NCBI RefSeq assembly: GCF_019175385.1
Contig: NC_083340.1
Coordinates: 14,520,336-14,584,335, forward strand
From: Lycium barbarum
Lineage: Eukaryota > Streptophyta > Magnoliopsida > Solanales > Solanaceae
DNA: 64,000 nucleotides
Direction of reading: 5' to 3'
In this document: in pieces, positions 21,950-33,987 of the stretch
Layout of the letters: each line of letters begins with the position of its first letter
How positions within the stretch are numbered: the first letter of the stretch is position 1
Program-made: the position numbers and the translations under genes
The notes under the pieces: model-generated
Told to the model about the DNA's origin: nothing
The model's database searches: none
The model's input: the letters and a program-made list of their open reading frames with translations, nothing else

Positions 21950-23226
21950 ACGGATATACCGAAATATACACAATGGGCTTAACTTGGGATTGGCGCAACC
22001 AGTACATTGACTACTTGCGTGATGGGAAGCTCCCAAATGACCCGAAGGAATCACGGTCATTACGGACCAAGGCTGCCCGTTTTTGCTTAGTGGACGGCCA
22101 ATTGTATCGACACTCTTTCCTCGGTCCCCTGGCTAAGTGTTTGGGCCCCGGTGAAACGGAATATGTGATGAGAGAGGTACACGAAGGAACCTATGGCAAC
22201 CACTCCGGTGCAGAACCTCTGGTCCGCAAGATTATCAAGGTCGGTTATTGCTGGAACCGGATAGACGAAGACTAGAAAAGTTTTGTCCGGAAATGTGACG
22301 GGTGTCAGAAACATGTTCCGATGATTCACCAGCCCGGAGAGCTGCTCCATTCGGTGGTCTCTCCTTGGCCTTTCATGAAATGGGGAATGGACATCGTGGG
22401 TCTGTTACCCTGGGCACCAGGTAAGGCTCGTTTCATTTTGTTTATGACTGACTATTTCTCTAAATGGGTGGAAGCGCAGGCCTTTGAAAAAATCAGAGAA
22501 AAGGAAGTCATTGACTTCATATGGGATCACACCATCTGCCGTTTCGGCATCCCTGCCGAGATAACTTGTGATAATGGTCCTCAGTTCGTGGGTGGCAAGG
22601 TCAACAATTTTTTCGAGGGATTGAAGATCAAGAAAATCGTGTCAACCCCGTATCACCCGTGTGCAAACGGACAGGCAGAATTCACGAACAAGACAATAAT
22701 CCAAAATCTGAGGAAAAGACTTGAAGCATCAAAGCACCATTGGAGAGAAATATTTCCGGAGGTGCTGTGGGCTTACAGAACCACATCCAAATCGAGCACG
22801 GGGGAAACCCCATTCTTATTGGTTTACGGGGCCGAAGCCCTTATCCCCGTGGAGGTTGGCGAATCGACCCTCCGATTCAGGTATACCATCGAGGAATCAA
22901 ACGAGGAGGCCATGGCTGTGAAGCTCGACCTCACAGATGAACTACGCGAAAACGCATTGGTCCGCATAGCGGCCCAAAAACAAAGAATGGAAAGATACTA
23001 CAATCGAAGAGCCAACTTTTGACATTTCCAAGTCGGGGACTTGGTGCTTCGAAAAGCTACCTTGCACACCAAGAATCCCAACGAGGGAAAGTTGGGTCCA
23101 AACTGGGAAGGCCCGTATAAGGTAACCGGTATAACGGGCAAAGGATCATACCAGTTGGAGTCCATGGACAGGAAACGTCTGCGTAATAACTGGAATGTGG
23201 CTCATCTGAAAAAATACTACTGCTAA
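21950..23226 (+). pseudogene. Integrase of the Tat element (interrupted)
   Basis: The zinc-binding region has VHEGTYGNHSG and CDGC, with a TAG at 22273-22275 between them. The catalytic core is open from 22321 to 23022, with the Asp in KWGMDIVG, the Asp in TCDNGPQF and, after exactly 35 residues, the Glu in NGQAE. The C-terminal part (VGDLVLRKA, LGPNWEGPYKV, LRNNWNVAHLKKYY) follows after a TGA at about 23020. The enzyme inserts the cDNA. It ends the sense coding part. Confidence 0.92.
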
Positions 23227-23592
23227 GGTATGGCCTCCCCGTATTCTCTTATTAACCTTTCTCTTTTGCAGGGAGTCAAGAACGGGATAAAATTAGAGTT
23301 CATGCCTGAAAACACGTGTTGCACTCTTTTCCTTAGTACGGTTTTGCCCCAAAACGGATTTTCCGACAAGGTTTTTAATGAGGCAACAAGTACAACGTGT
23401 TACTTGGCAAAAACAAAGGACGAGCGTCCGGACCACCGAGGTCACACCCTCTGAGTGGGGACTTAATAGCACTCACCCGACCTTGCAGCTCGGATAACTG
23501 CTAGGGGAATACTATGCCCACATCAAAGACTACCTCGGTCAAAGAAGACGGGGAAACTCAACACTTGCTATGGCAAAATTGCCCCGGCCACC

Positions 23593-23750
23593 GATGTAAG
23601 GACCAAACGATCATAATGAATCGTGTCCCATTTAGCATTTGCTACGGCAAAACTAAGGCCCGGCCACCGGCCATAGCCTTCGATGTAAGGACCAAACGAT
23701 CATAATGAATCGTGTCCCATTGTATATTTGCTACGGCAAAGGCAGAAGGA
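23593..23750 (+). repeat. Tandem repeat, period 89 bp, downstream of integrase
   Basis: GATGTAAGGACCAAACGATC with its continuation occurs at 23593 and again at 23682, each followed by TTTGCTACGGCAAA. It lies in the noncoding spacer between integrase and the antisense gene. Confidence 0.85.
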
Positions 23751-24065
23751 ACTAAAATTCTCATATGTACAAACATTTTGCAAACACAAAGTTATCAAAA
23801 GTTTGGATAGCAAAATCTCGGGTGTCTTTCTGTTAAAAGGACTTTGCCCCGATGATAACCGTCGTATTCCGGCACTGCTTCATTTGCATACTCTATACCG
23901 AGTACTGTGGCCGAAATTCGACAAAGGCAACAAGGTCCCAATGATCCGAGCCAAAATTTGATAAACTCCCCCAAACGGGGACTGCTACGTCAAAAATTTA
24001 GCCAAGGCTGAAAAAATACCGACCCTAAAGGAAATGCCTATCGTAATTCGGAGACGTCTGAACTT

Positions 24066-24195
24066 ATGAAGCATCGGATAAGTCCTACGGGCACGATGAT
24101 TTAACGACTACGAGCCTACTTGTTCTAAAGAGTCATCGGATAAGTCCTACGGGCACGGTGAATTAACGACTATGAGTCGACTTGTCCTAAAACGG
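24066..24195 (+). repeat. Tandem repeat, period 62 bp, in the Tat 3' spacer
   Basis: CATCGGATAAGTCCTACGGG recurs at 24072 and 24134, followed by TTAACGACTA and GACTTGTCCTAAA variants. It is noncoding, just before the 3' end of the antisense gene. Confidence 0.85.
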
Positions 24196-24347
24196 ATCAA
24201 CGATCATGGCAAAAATAATAGCAAACATTCAAACGAAGAAACAAGAAAGATGCACTTTTCATTTATACAAGGGATATTTTTACATAAAAAAAAAAAAGTC
24301 CTACAAAGGCAAAAATGAAGAAATAAAAGCCAAATAAAGGCCCAAAA

Positions 24348-27211
24348 CTACCCGGAATGGCTGGAGCTGGAATGCTCGGACACCGTCCGCTCGGAATCAT
24401 CAGAGTCAGAACCGAGGGCATCCTTAGCCTCTCCCTCGATCCTCTTGGCCTCGGCAATAAGGGCTGGAAGATCAGAAAATCCATGCTCGGCTTGCTCAAG
24501 AGTGATCCTCCAAGATTTCCATTTCTCGTACTGAGCAACAATAGTGACTTGAGCCTCGGCGGCCTCCACGCTTCTCTGAGCTCCATCCAATTCGGCCTCG
24601 GCCTGGGCTAGCTTTGCCTCGAGAGCATCCTGAGCCTCCCCAAGAACATTCTGCAGTTGAATGGCCGATTGAAGCTCGGCCTGGTGGGTGTCATTTGCAT
24701 CGGCCGATTCCTTGAGTTGGTTCTTCAGGTCATCACACATCCGAGACCTGTTCTCCGCTTTCTCTTCGAACACCCTAGCACGTTCCTGATACCGGGCACT
24801 CTCAGATTCAAGAAGCCGATTCCTCTCGGCCAAATTGGAAGCATCCGACTTCACCACATCTAGCTCCTCCCGGAGTTGGGAGAAAGCGGTCTCTAGCTCA
24901 CCCAGCCTCGAGGAAATTTGGACATTATCCAGGTTAAGGCCGATCTTCTCAGCTTCGAGGCTCCGATTGTATTCGGTCATGGCTTCCAGTTCACTCCTCA
25001 GTCGACGGTTCTCGACCTTTGCAGCATCAAGCTCGGGCTGAAGATGGAAGAGAGCAACTGCTCGACTCAGCTCCTCCTCCTTCTCCCGAAGAAGATGCAC
25101 ATACTTCTCCGTTTCTCGGCCCTGGGCGTCCAATTGGCCCTTAAGATCGTCCATCTCTTGTTGGGCACGGATGAAGGCTTCGTTGGCGAGCACCACACTC
25201 TCCAAAATGAAGTAAGTTCAAAGTTATCGGCAAAATTGAACGAGGCAAGGTTAAGGTTACCAGCAAAGTTATACAAAGACGACCAGGAATCTTACCCGGT
25301 TGGCCGCGTGCATACTCTCGTTGATAAGGCATTGCCAAGTGACCCCGGTCATCTTCCGCTTATCCGAGTCCGAGACAAGAGGCCTCAGATAACTGGCCAT
25401 ACCCACCGGACGGGAAAGAAAGTTGCAGTCCTCGGGGACAGTAACCACAGCCGATCTTGTTCTCCTCGGCTCCACGCTTGGGGCCGGAAAGATGCGCACC
25501 AAGCCATCCCTGGTCCCAGATTCGGAGGTCCGGTTGGCAGACCTCGTGGCCCGAGGGATCGTAAGATGTCTGAATCCTGCGGCTTCGCCGGTAGCGGGAG
25601 GAGTGCCCGAGAAGATATCCTCAAATTCGTCAGCCCTCGGAGTCGAAGAACTTGGAACAACATCAGTATCTTCAGCAAAGCTCGGGGGCCCCGTGGTAGC
25701 AGCAGACTCGTGCTCGGGAGCCGAATGAATATCAGTAGGGACTTCGACTTCTGGGACCGGCTAAGCCCTTTGGCTGGTTCCAGCAGCGGCCGCCTCCCCG
25801 GGCCTTCTAGTCCTTTGAAGGGGAAGCTCTTCGGAGGAGGTTTCACCTGAAATGTCGACGAAGTCAATCGACCTTAAAGGAGCTGGAGAAAGGATTTCTT
25901 CTGCACCTGCATGAAAAACCGAAACTAAAAGTCCTTCACCGACCGAAGGAAGAGGTGCAACTACGACAGACTCCTCCGGGATCGGGGCCACGGAAGGTAC
26001 GGCATCGACTCTCCGAATTATAATGTCGGGCTCTGTCTCGTCCCGTAAGGGCCGAGTAATGCTTCTCGCCCTTTTCTTCTTCGACTGTTTCCCTTTGTCC
26101 GAGGGCCCTTTTCTTTTGGCAGCAGTAGCAGCAGCAAGGGCACGAGATGCACCCGCCGTATCAAACTCGGACGCTGACGTTGTGGGTTCAGCTGTCGACT
26201 CCGATCTGGGGGCTACCGATCCCTTAGGCAAACCTGAAAAATTAAAGATATAATGAGTACGGATAGCAGAAGACGTAGCGAATATGGGTAGAAGCAAAGT
26301 AGTACTGTGGTTCTGGGCAACCCATCGGCCGCGTGACAGGTGGGCCCACGTCTGGTTGTCATGGTCATATTGGCTGAGGAGGGCCGTAACCCATTCGTTC
26401 AGATTACGAACGACTGGAGGCATGTATCCATTGGCTGACAAAAATAAGGAAAACGGTGAGAAAGTGAGACCGGAATTTGACGAAACATGCAAAAGCAATC
26501 ACTTAAAAATTCGGAACTTACACTTGTTGTTCCATTTCTCCGGGAAGGGCATGTGACAGGCCGGAATAATGTCCTCGGTCTTCACTCGGACATACCGCTC
26601 CAGCCAACCCCTATCTCTGTCTTCATCCATTTTTTAGAAGAAGGGATTCCGGCTACGCTTGGCCAGTTTTATTACGCCACCCCAGAACAACCTCGGGGAG
26701 TATAAGCGTATCAGATGGGCCAGCGTGAACTCCTTCTCGGCGTTGTTGGACAACAACCGGAGACACGCTACGACCCTCCAAACAATCGGGCCGATCTGAG
26801 CCAACGTCACGCCGTAAGTCCGGCCATGTCGAGAATGACCGGATCCACTGGTGGGTCGAGTTTGAGAGTGAAAGGATAAGTGTACACGTACAGAAACCCT
26901 TCCCGGTGGTCAGCAATAGATTCATCTGGTCCGGGTGCAAAAACCCGAACCGGACGGGTGTCCCACCCGCAGTCGGCCCGGACTATGTCTAGCCTCTCCT
27001 CAATAACGGATGAGGGGTATCGCCTCACATCAAATCCCCTATCGGACACCGATGAAGGTTTTTCAACCTCGAGATCTTTGTTGAATTTGGGCTTGGCCGG
27101 TATAATATCCGAGGCCGTGGGCTCAAAAGTGCTTTTTGTTTTGGCCGGAGATGCAGGCTCGGAACCCGGAGATGAAACCGATGGAACATCATGGGAAGTG
27201 GTTTCAGACAT
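24348..27211 (-). pseudogene. Antisense spliced gene of the Tat element
   Basis: On the minus strand ATG at 27211 starts a serine/proline-rich leader (MSETTSHDVPSV). A conserved globular part follows (YVYTYPFTLKLDP, IGPIVWRVVACLRLL) and reaches PACHMPFPEKWNN near 26525, where a GTAAG donor appears. Later exons carry NLNEWVTALL near 26400, a basic KGKQSKKKRARS segment, and MTGVTWQCLINES near 25335. The last exon (25200-24348) is a long coiled coil ending in an acidic Ser tail. This looks like the extra antisense ORF of Tat elements, and its globular part recalls the Pfam family for putative gypsy-type transposons (Transposase_28). Its function is unknown. It is damaged by a small shift near 26805, a stop near 26635 and one near 25760. 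Exon limits are approximate. Confidence 0.75.
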
Positions 27212-27490
27212 TTTGGAAGATATGAAAGGAAGAGGACTCAGAAGAAAAGTTCAAAAAGATTGGGGGAACTGGTGATTCGAGAAATATCAAAGTGCAAAAC
27301 AACACTCAAATGGGAACAGTTAGCAGAAATGGTGACAAAGTTGCCCCCTTTTCACGTAGTGTATGCAATAAATCAACGACAGATTGGTTGTAGAAGACTA
27401 CTAAATATGGTGAAGATGAGGAAATGCAGAGAAGAGTGAAAAATGAAGAAGAAATGGATCGTGAAAGTGTTAGAATGAAGGGGAAAAGAG

Positions 27491-27499
27491 CCTTATATA
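27491..27499 (-). promoter_or_regulatory. TATA box for the antisense gene
   Basis: On the minus strand CCTATATAAGG lies about 280 bp upstream of the antisense ATG and is followed by a pyrimidine-rich leader. The position suits a transcript start near 27465. It is separate from the LTR promoter and points back into the element. Confidence 0.5.
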
Positions 27500-27757
27500 G
27501 GCGTGGGACTGTGACGGTTACGGTTCCCCAACCAACCGGGGGATGCCACGTGTCTCCCGTAATTAATGAGAAACGACTCGAAGCGTCGTGCGTGTGGCGG
27601 TTGTCAGAACCGGCCATTCGAGGTAAGACACGTGGCCGATAAAGAGGGAACGTGACGCAACTGTTCCCGCCAAAATAAGAAGATAACGACGAGCCAACGG
27701 AGTCACCGGTTTCGTGGTTTATCCACTTCCCGTTACTCCGATAAATCGGTGATCCGG

Positions 27758-27774
27758 GAAGTGTGGGGGCTATC
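27758..27774 (+). other. Polypurine tract of the Tat element
   Basis: GGGAAGTGTGGGGG, then CTATC, directly precedes the 3' LTR. It is the expected primer site for plus-strand DNA and matches the arrangement at 614-628. Confidence 0.7.
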
Positions 27775-28457
27775 TGTATACGGTAAAAACCGAATATGAG
27801 TCAAACCGGTGAAACGAGAAACCGAAGGAAGAAGGGAGCAAGAACATACATGAAGACCTTCACTCTGAACCGGAGGAACGCCTGTCTGGAACCGATCGGG
27901 ATGACCATTTGGTCTGGTTCCTTCATCACCGAGTTGCTTGAGGTCGTTACCCCGAGTATCTGTGTCGTTGGTCCGGTACAGCCGTTGCACACGAGCCATA
28001 CGTTAGTAGCGTCCTGCCATGGTCAACCACCAACCATGCGTGTGTCAGGCCGTACGGCCAACCTAATCCCACCAAATCCGTTCAGAGTTCCCCTTATTAT
28101 TATTATTTTAACAATTTGTATGGTATGAGGCCTATAGAGGCAACACTATAAATAGAGCTCATCCACCTCCTATGAAGGGGTTGGCTCATTCATTTTCAAA
28201 GAACACTTGTAACATCAAAGCATATATACAATCTCTCTCTTTCTAAGATCTAATTCGGTCCATAGTGACCATTTGCATTTTCATTGTATTTCCTCAAACA
28301 AGTGTTGCATGTCATTTAACAAGCATTAATACACTTCATCAATTGCGTCGCTACATAACGTCCATATACTCTATTCCCTACGGTATATATTGAGATTCAA
28401 GCACATATCCTATACCCACTTACAAATTCAATTGATTATCCAAATTCGGGGTAAACA
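27775..28457 (+). repeat. 3' LTR of the Tat element
   Basis: It matches 16753-17432 at about 97 percent by eye, with the same ends and TATA box, and is followed by the duplicated GATTG. Most differences are C/T or G/A changes, consistent with decay of methylated cytosines. Confidence 0.95.
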
Positions 28458-28917
28458 GATTGATGTTTCATGTTGCATAGGGAAATTGTTATTTTAAAGA
28501 GTGAAATAAAATTCTGACACTTCGATTAACAAAACTAACTAAAGATAAAAATATGAGTCATATATTAAGGACAAATTTGACTCCCAACGAAATGCTGAAA
28601 AAGTTTCAAATGCTAATTCACACCCACACAAAAGACAGAAGAAAAAGAAGGAAATAAGCTAAAAAGAGAAAGAGGGAAGAAAGTTCAGTATGTTTGGAAG
28701 ATACTTAAGAGAGAAGAAAGAGAGGAGATGTGTCGAATCTTTGTAGGAAGGGACATTTAGCTGATCCTTTTGCATTACCGGTTTTTCAGGTAGGGGGACC
28801 TATGATAAGGGACTTTTGATACGTTCTTTTGACAAAAAAAATATTGTATTTATATTACATCAAAATCGCATATTTTTGCATATATATATTAATCACTTAT
28901 AAATTTATAGTTTAATA

Positions 28918-29158
28918 CTCCTCCTTCTCAATTTCTCTGACACCGTTTGATTGATATCAAATTTAAAAAAGAAATGAAGACTTTTCAAACTTTTGACTTA
29001 AAATAAACCTTAGATATTAGTGTGACTTGGCTACAAATCATTTCCTTAAGTGTGAAGGGGAATTTTAAAGCTAAGTTATTTCTAGTTATAAAAATATGAC
29101 ATTCGTTTTGGTAAAAACTAAAAAAGAAAGTGTGCCGCATAAATTCGGACAGAATGAG
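28918..29158. mobile_element. Stowaway-like MITE
   Basis: The 241-bp unit starts CTCCTCCTTCTCAATTTCTC, ends ATTCGGACAGAATGAG, and sits between two TA dinucleotides (28916-28917 and 29159-29160). Its interior (GAAATGAAGACTTTTCAAAC, AAACCTTAGATATTAGTGTG) matches my recollection of the common Solanaceae Stowaway family. It is mobilised by mariner-like transposases and has no coding capacity. Confidence 0.75.
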
Positions 29159-29160
29159 TA

Positions 29161-32100
29161 ATACATATTTGGAAATATTATTGAAATCGAATTATTTAAT
29201 TTTAGAGTAAAACATATATTATCTTATCAATGAATTTTGATTTAAATACTTATAATTTTGCCTACCTACATTTCACCTTCAATTAATTAAATTATGTATT
29301 TTTTTGTTTTTTAATATAGTAAACATATGATATTTAGAGTGTCTTTAAAGCTATATCCCTTTTAAATATATAACAATATTATATTTTAATGCTTATAATA
29401 TATTACTAATTGAATGATTTAATACTTAGTAAACAAAAAAATTAGTAAAGATTCACACTTATGCAAATCAATAATAGTCCACATATCAATTATTGAAAGT
29501 TTGGTATTTACAACCGAAAACTACAAGTGTCAAAATTAAAATTTATCGACATTAATCGACTAAATGTGATAATATCCTTTGCTTTCTTATCTCCTTTTAA
29601 TTTTTCTTGTTTGATGAGAAGTCAAATTGAGTGATGTCTGTTTTGCCAAATGTCAGTCCATTAACGGGCTACAGTGCCAGCACATCACCATGAATGGTCC
29701 TAAGCTTTTTTTGGCCCTTCTTTAGTGCATTCCTGTTGAACCTTCCACGTAGAACTCAAGCTTATTCCAGAAAGCTGATGATACATCAACCTGAATAATA
29801 AAAAAGGAATACCACAAAAGTGGTACCTAACTTTTGTAGAGCGACTAAATTAGCTTATATAAGATCTTGGTAATATTTTACTTACAACGAAGTGTCTCGT
29901 GTTTTTTTATTTTTTTTTATTTTATTTTTTATTATCATTAGTTACTAATTTATCCCATCTATTTCAAATTTCCAACTTATGCGACATATCTTTTGATCTT
30001 AAAAAAATATTATATTTTTTGTTGATAAATAATTTAATTTTAAAATTTTATTTATTTTAATAAGATGATTTCTAATTATATAACAGCAGGTTGCATATAA
30101 TAAAAAAATTGTATTTAATCAAAAACCGCCATGTCATTTGAGAGGGATGAATACTACTTATGAAAAAAGTAAAATCCAATTAACCTATTCTATTTGTAAG
30201 AAATCTTCACAAGATATTGCATGGATTGTTGTATAAGGAAATGGTTAGCCAAGTGCCCCCTTTGAAATCTAATGCAGCCACATACAAATATTTTTAATTT
30301 GAAACTCCTAAGAAAAACTCTTCATGTAAAATATTTTTTAAGAAAAGTTTTACGTCATATCAAACGTACCCTAAATGCGCGGTTTAAGGAATATGTTGTG
30401 GAAGTAATTGCTTTAATTGTGCCAGATAAATCTATTTCATAAAAAATAATTGGGTTTTGGGGGTTAATAATTAAGAAATGTCAGGATTAGGCTAAGTGGT
30501 CTTATAAATTGAGAGTTTTGCGTTGAATAAAAGAAAGCGAATTAATGGGAATTAAACTTTACTGAGCTCAAAAGTGGATGGTTTATGAGATCATTATTTT
30601 AGCGTTAATAAAAGCAAATAGAAAAAGCATTTTCGCTAGTTATTATATGAGACAAGCCCCTTGTAACCAATAAGCCACATTGCTGAATGTATTCCAACTT
30701 CCACATAGTTTAGTTATGGATGGTATGAATTCAGCTTTGAGATATTGTTGTATTCAATTTGTTTTATCAGGTTTGGAATTTAGTATTGTATTCATTTAGT
30801 GATTTTTATATAAATATCTAGTACTTGAATTAAAGTTACTAGATTTAGATGTACTCATAGCTTATATATTAGATCCGACACTAGTTACGGACTGGTGCAC
30901 AATCTATATATGATTTTCCTCAAAATTTATATCCGCGCTTTTAGATGTTAGCAGTCCCGATTTTTACGAAAAATTCTAATATCTTTTTGGACTTACAAGG
31001 TATTGACCTAGCAGTGGATAAAATTAAAAAGATATCGAGGTTCAAATTCTAATGGTGATTTCTTCCCACTTGAGTTTTGGCAATCAGTGGTATTAGTAGT
31101 TGTATTGTTCAAACGTAGATGTCCAGTGAGATGTTAGCCAACGGTATTAAAAATAAAATGGCTAACAAGATTGAAACTCTATATAGGGATGACAAATGAA
31201 CGGTTTGGATTGAATTTGAATTGGTCAAAATGAATTAAATTTAGACTTGTCAAGATGACTGCATTAATAAATGAGCCAAACAATAATCTGCCCAAAATGT
31301 GCACAAATTGAACAAACCATATTTTCATAAACAAATTTTCTGCCACAAATTTTATAACTTGAAGCACTACCATAATAAAGGAGAAAATTAAAAAAACACA
31401 AATTAGGAATTTGACTATGCATATAATCGGCAGAATGGTCATAAATGTGACACAGGTCAAATGAAATAGTCCAATATAGTGTATATAATGAATACCAGTA
31501 TAAGGTCGGCAAACCCACTGAAATTTGTGGCTATGCTCTATTCTCTCTTCTCTCAGCACTGAAAAATTTGGTTCTTTTTCACTCAACTTGATGCAGCATA
31601 TTCCCACCAAATATCTGCTTAGTGCTTTTGAGCAGGTTTTTTCTGGTCATCATCTCGTGGACACATTTGTTACCTAAATTACCAGATCAACCTACAATCT
31701 TGTCTCTGTGTTGTCCAATGTCACTGAACCTGTTACATTATTTGAGTTATTAGGTTCGAAATTTAATACTTAGGTATATTTAGTAGATTTCTTAATACAT
31801 ATACTTGATCGAATCAAAGACACTGAATTTGACGGAACCTGTAATTTTAATTGAACATCCACCCCTTGACAATAAAAAAAGGCAATCTGATGCACTAAGT
31901 TCCCGCTATATGCGGAGTTCGTAAAATAATCGGAACATAAAGGTCTATTGCACGCATTCTTGCCCTCGGCAATGTGTGAAGTAATTAATTAACTAATTAA
32001 ATGTTGCGATCGACATGGAACCTATGCCCTGTACAATCCACTGCGATGCTAAAGGAAAGGGCCACTTGCTAATAAAATAACAATTTCCTTTGTTCTAAAT

Positions 32101-32478
32101 TAACCACGTGCACAAAGCCATTGAAGACTGATTGAGATTTTGGGGATCGCCAAAAGGTTTTGGCCACCAAGTGATTGCAAATTTCCTGAGTTGGCCACGT
32201 GCACAAAAATAATTAACAGTCACTATGTTAAATTCGAAACTTCTTGCAAGGTGCTATTATTACCCTCAAAACAACAATCCATACAACTACATGTTATTTT
32301 CATAACGAGTTCATAGCATATCTCAAGTCATAAATACCATGCAATCATTCGCTTAAAATCTTTATGTTTCATTAAATAACAGCAGGTTGTTTCAGTAGGT
32401 CTGCACCGATCAACTCATCTTTTCTTCGAATTGTGAGAAGTGGAAGAAAATTTGACACTACTTAACCAACAAATTGTA
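29161..32478. other. Intergenic DNA without a supported gene
   Basis: The stretch is AT-rich and carries no recognisable domain. The longest open frame (31179-31610, minus, 143 codons) gives a hydrophobic translation with no family resemblance and overlaps a patch (GATGACAAATGAACGG...GGTTTGGATTG) that looks like a dispersed repeat. Two CCACGTGCACAAA boxes occur at 32104 and 32195. Confidence 0.5.
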
Positions 32479-32480
32479 TA

Positions 32481-33213
32481 CAATCAAACCTCTCTATAAC
32501 AGTATTACTAGGTTCGAAATTTTTTAGCGGTCATACTACACTTATAACAATATTTGAATATGTAAATAATAATTGGATGTTATAGGAAAAAAAAATGCAT
32601 AAAATCTAATTTTATTTTTAAAGTTATAAAAAATAACAAAACTATTTAAATTGTAAATCTCAAAGATATGAATATTTCACTAACTAAACATTAAAGAAAG
32701 TTAATATAATTTCAATACATTCATAACTGAATGTATAAGCTTTAAGCTCTAAGACACATTTTAAATCTATTTGAAAATTAAATTCTTTCAAGATTGATGA
32801 AAGAAATTTATAATTGTAGCTTCTTTCGTAGATTACAATCTCTTAATGGTGATACAACGCTTATTTTCCTTTTTAAAAATTATTTATAAATAAAAATAAA
32901 AGACAATAATATTTTTAGATTGTAAATATGTTTCATATGTATTATTCCGTCATAAATAAAGTATATTAAAATATTAAATTAAATATTTGATCAAAATCTC
33001 TACACTTGTTATTGGTAATCATAAATATTCTACTTTTATGAAGATGATTAATTATCATATTACCAAAAAAAAATATATAGCTATTATATGGTGGTTCATT
33101 TTACGAAAAGCATATTGTTACAAAATTGATTGTTGCTGTTATAGGTAAAATGTTGTTATAAAAAAGTGTCACCATATGTGCATGCTTAATGCTATTATAA
33201 AGAGGTCCGACTG
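32481..33213. mobile_element. Emigrant/pogo-like non-autonomous TIR element
   Basis: The left end is CAATCAAACCTCTCTATAAC. The right end read inverted is CAGTCGGACCTCTTTATAAT, so about 15-16 of 20 positions pair. TA flanks both sides (32479-32480 and 33214-33215). CAGT(C/A)AAACCTCT termini with TA duplications are typical of Emigrant/Lemi pogo-type elements. Subterminal TGTTATA motifs repeat inside and there is no transposase. Confidence 0.7.
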
Positions 33214-33597
33214 TATTAACCACAGTTAGTGTTTTACTAGTCAAATCGAGCTTGAAAATTCATTTCGGAAACTTAAATGGTCCCACCTAAATTAGTACAA
33301 TGAAAATTTATAAGAAAAAAAGATAGAATATTGGCTCTGTTTTTTGGCTTATGGTGGCCACGCAAGAACACACAACACAATTGGAGTGCGGAATGAGTGT
33401 GGATCACACTCCCCCATCTTCTACTTTGTGTTGCATTTGATTAGCCAACTTTATATGATGCAATGCCCATCCCCTTGCTTTTTTACTTTATGGGTCCAAA
33501 AATATAAATAAATTACTTATTATTTATATTATTATGTATTCAGCAAATGAACGTATTCCTTATCAATTCAGCACTTCAAGGTGAGGCCTAACAAATA

Positions 33598-33985
33598 CTT
33601 CTTCCGGTTTATATTATTTGGCATTTTCACTTTTGACATGTCCCTTAATTAAGAAACTATTTACTCCTAGAAAATAAGTAAGATTTTGAGTAAATTACTT
33701 TTGATTAAATTTACATCTTTCTAAATTGACAAGTACATATAGAGAGCAGAGGGATTTGAGGTGCATATCTCCTGTGAAAACAAAATATTATAATATTATG
33801 CACATAGCAAATGTCTTTCAAGAAATAGTAAGTCATTCATAGGAAATTGTTGAAAAGGACTCCTTTGGAATGTGTAATTTGAATTGAAAAAAAAAATTAA
33901 TAACTTTTTAATTATGTAAAACATCACTCATTTTGAATCAATTAAATGAAAAGGTAAAACACCAAATGATATGGATAGGAGAGAG
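33598..33985. mobile_element. Stowaway-like MITE, second copy
   Basis: The 388-bp unit is bounded by TA at 33596-33597 and 33986-33987. Its ends are CTTCTTCCGGTTTATATTAT and, inverted, CTCTCTCCTATCCATATCAT, which pair imperfectly. The interior is AT-rich and noncoding. It is more diverged than the copy at 28918. Confidence 0.62.
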
Positions 33986-33987
33986 TA

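Larger units (their letters stand above)
16753..28457 (+). mobile_element. Complete Tat-lineage Ty3/gypsy LTR retrotransposon (inactivated)
   Basis: The element is 11,705 bp and is flanked by an exact GATTG (16748-16752 and 28458-28462). Its LTRs are 680 and 683 bp and start TGTATACGG and end GGGTAAACA. Inside, on +, come gag, aspartic protease, RT, a degenerate first RNase H, a second RNase H and integrase. They are followed by about 1 kb of repeats and then a spliced gene on the opposite strand. A second RNase H and an antisense ORF are features reported for the Tat lineage. My hand count finds about 22 substitutions plus small gaps between LTRs, around 3 percent and almost all transitions, so the insertion is moderately young. 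Stops and frameshifts in gag, PR, RT and IN make it non-autonomous now. Confidence 0.95.

Noticed and set aside
24918..25850. 310-codon plus-strand open frame opposite the coiled-coil exon
   Set aside because: It is the shadow of the antisense gene. The minus-strand reading has heptad structure and conserved segments, while the plus reading does not.
31179..31610. 143-codon minus-strand open frame
   Set aside because: Hydrophobic low-complexity translation, no domain, and it overlaps a dispersed-repeat-like patch; AT-rich DNA gives such frames by chance.
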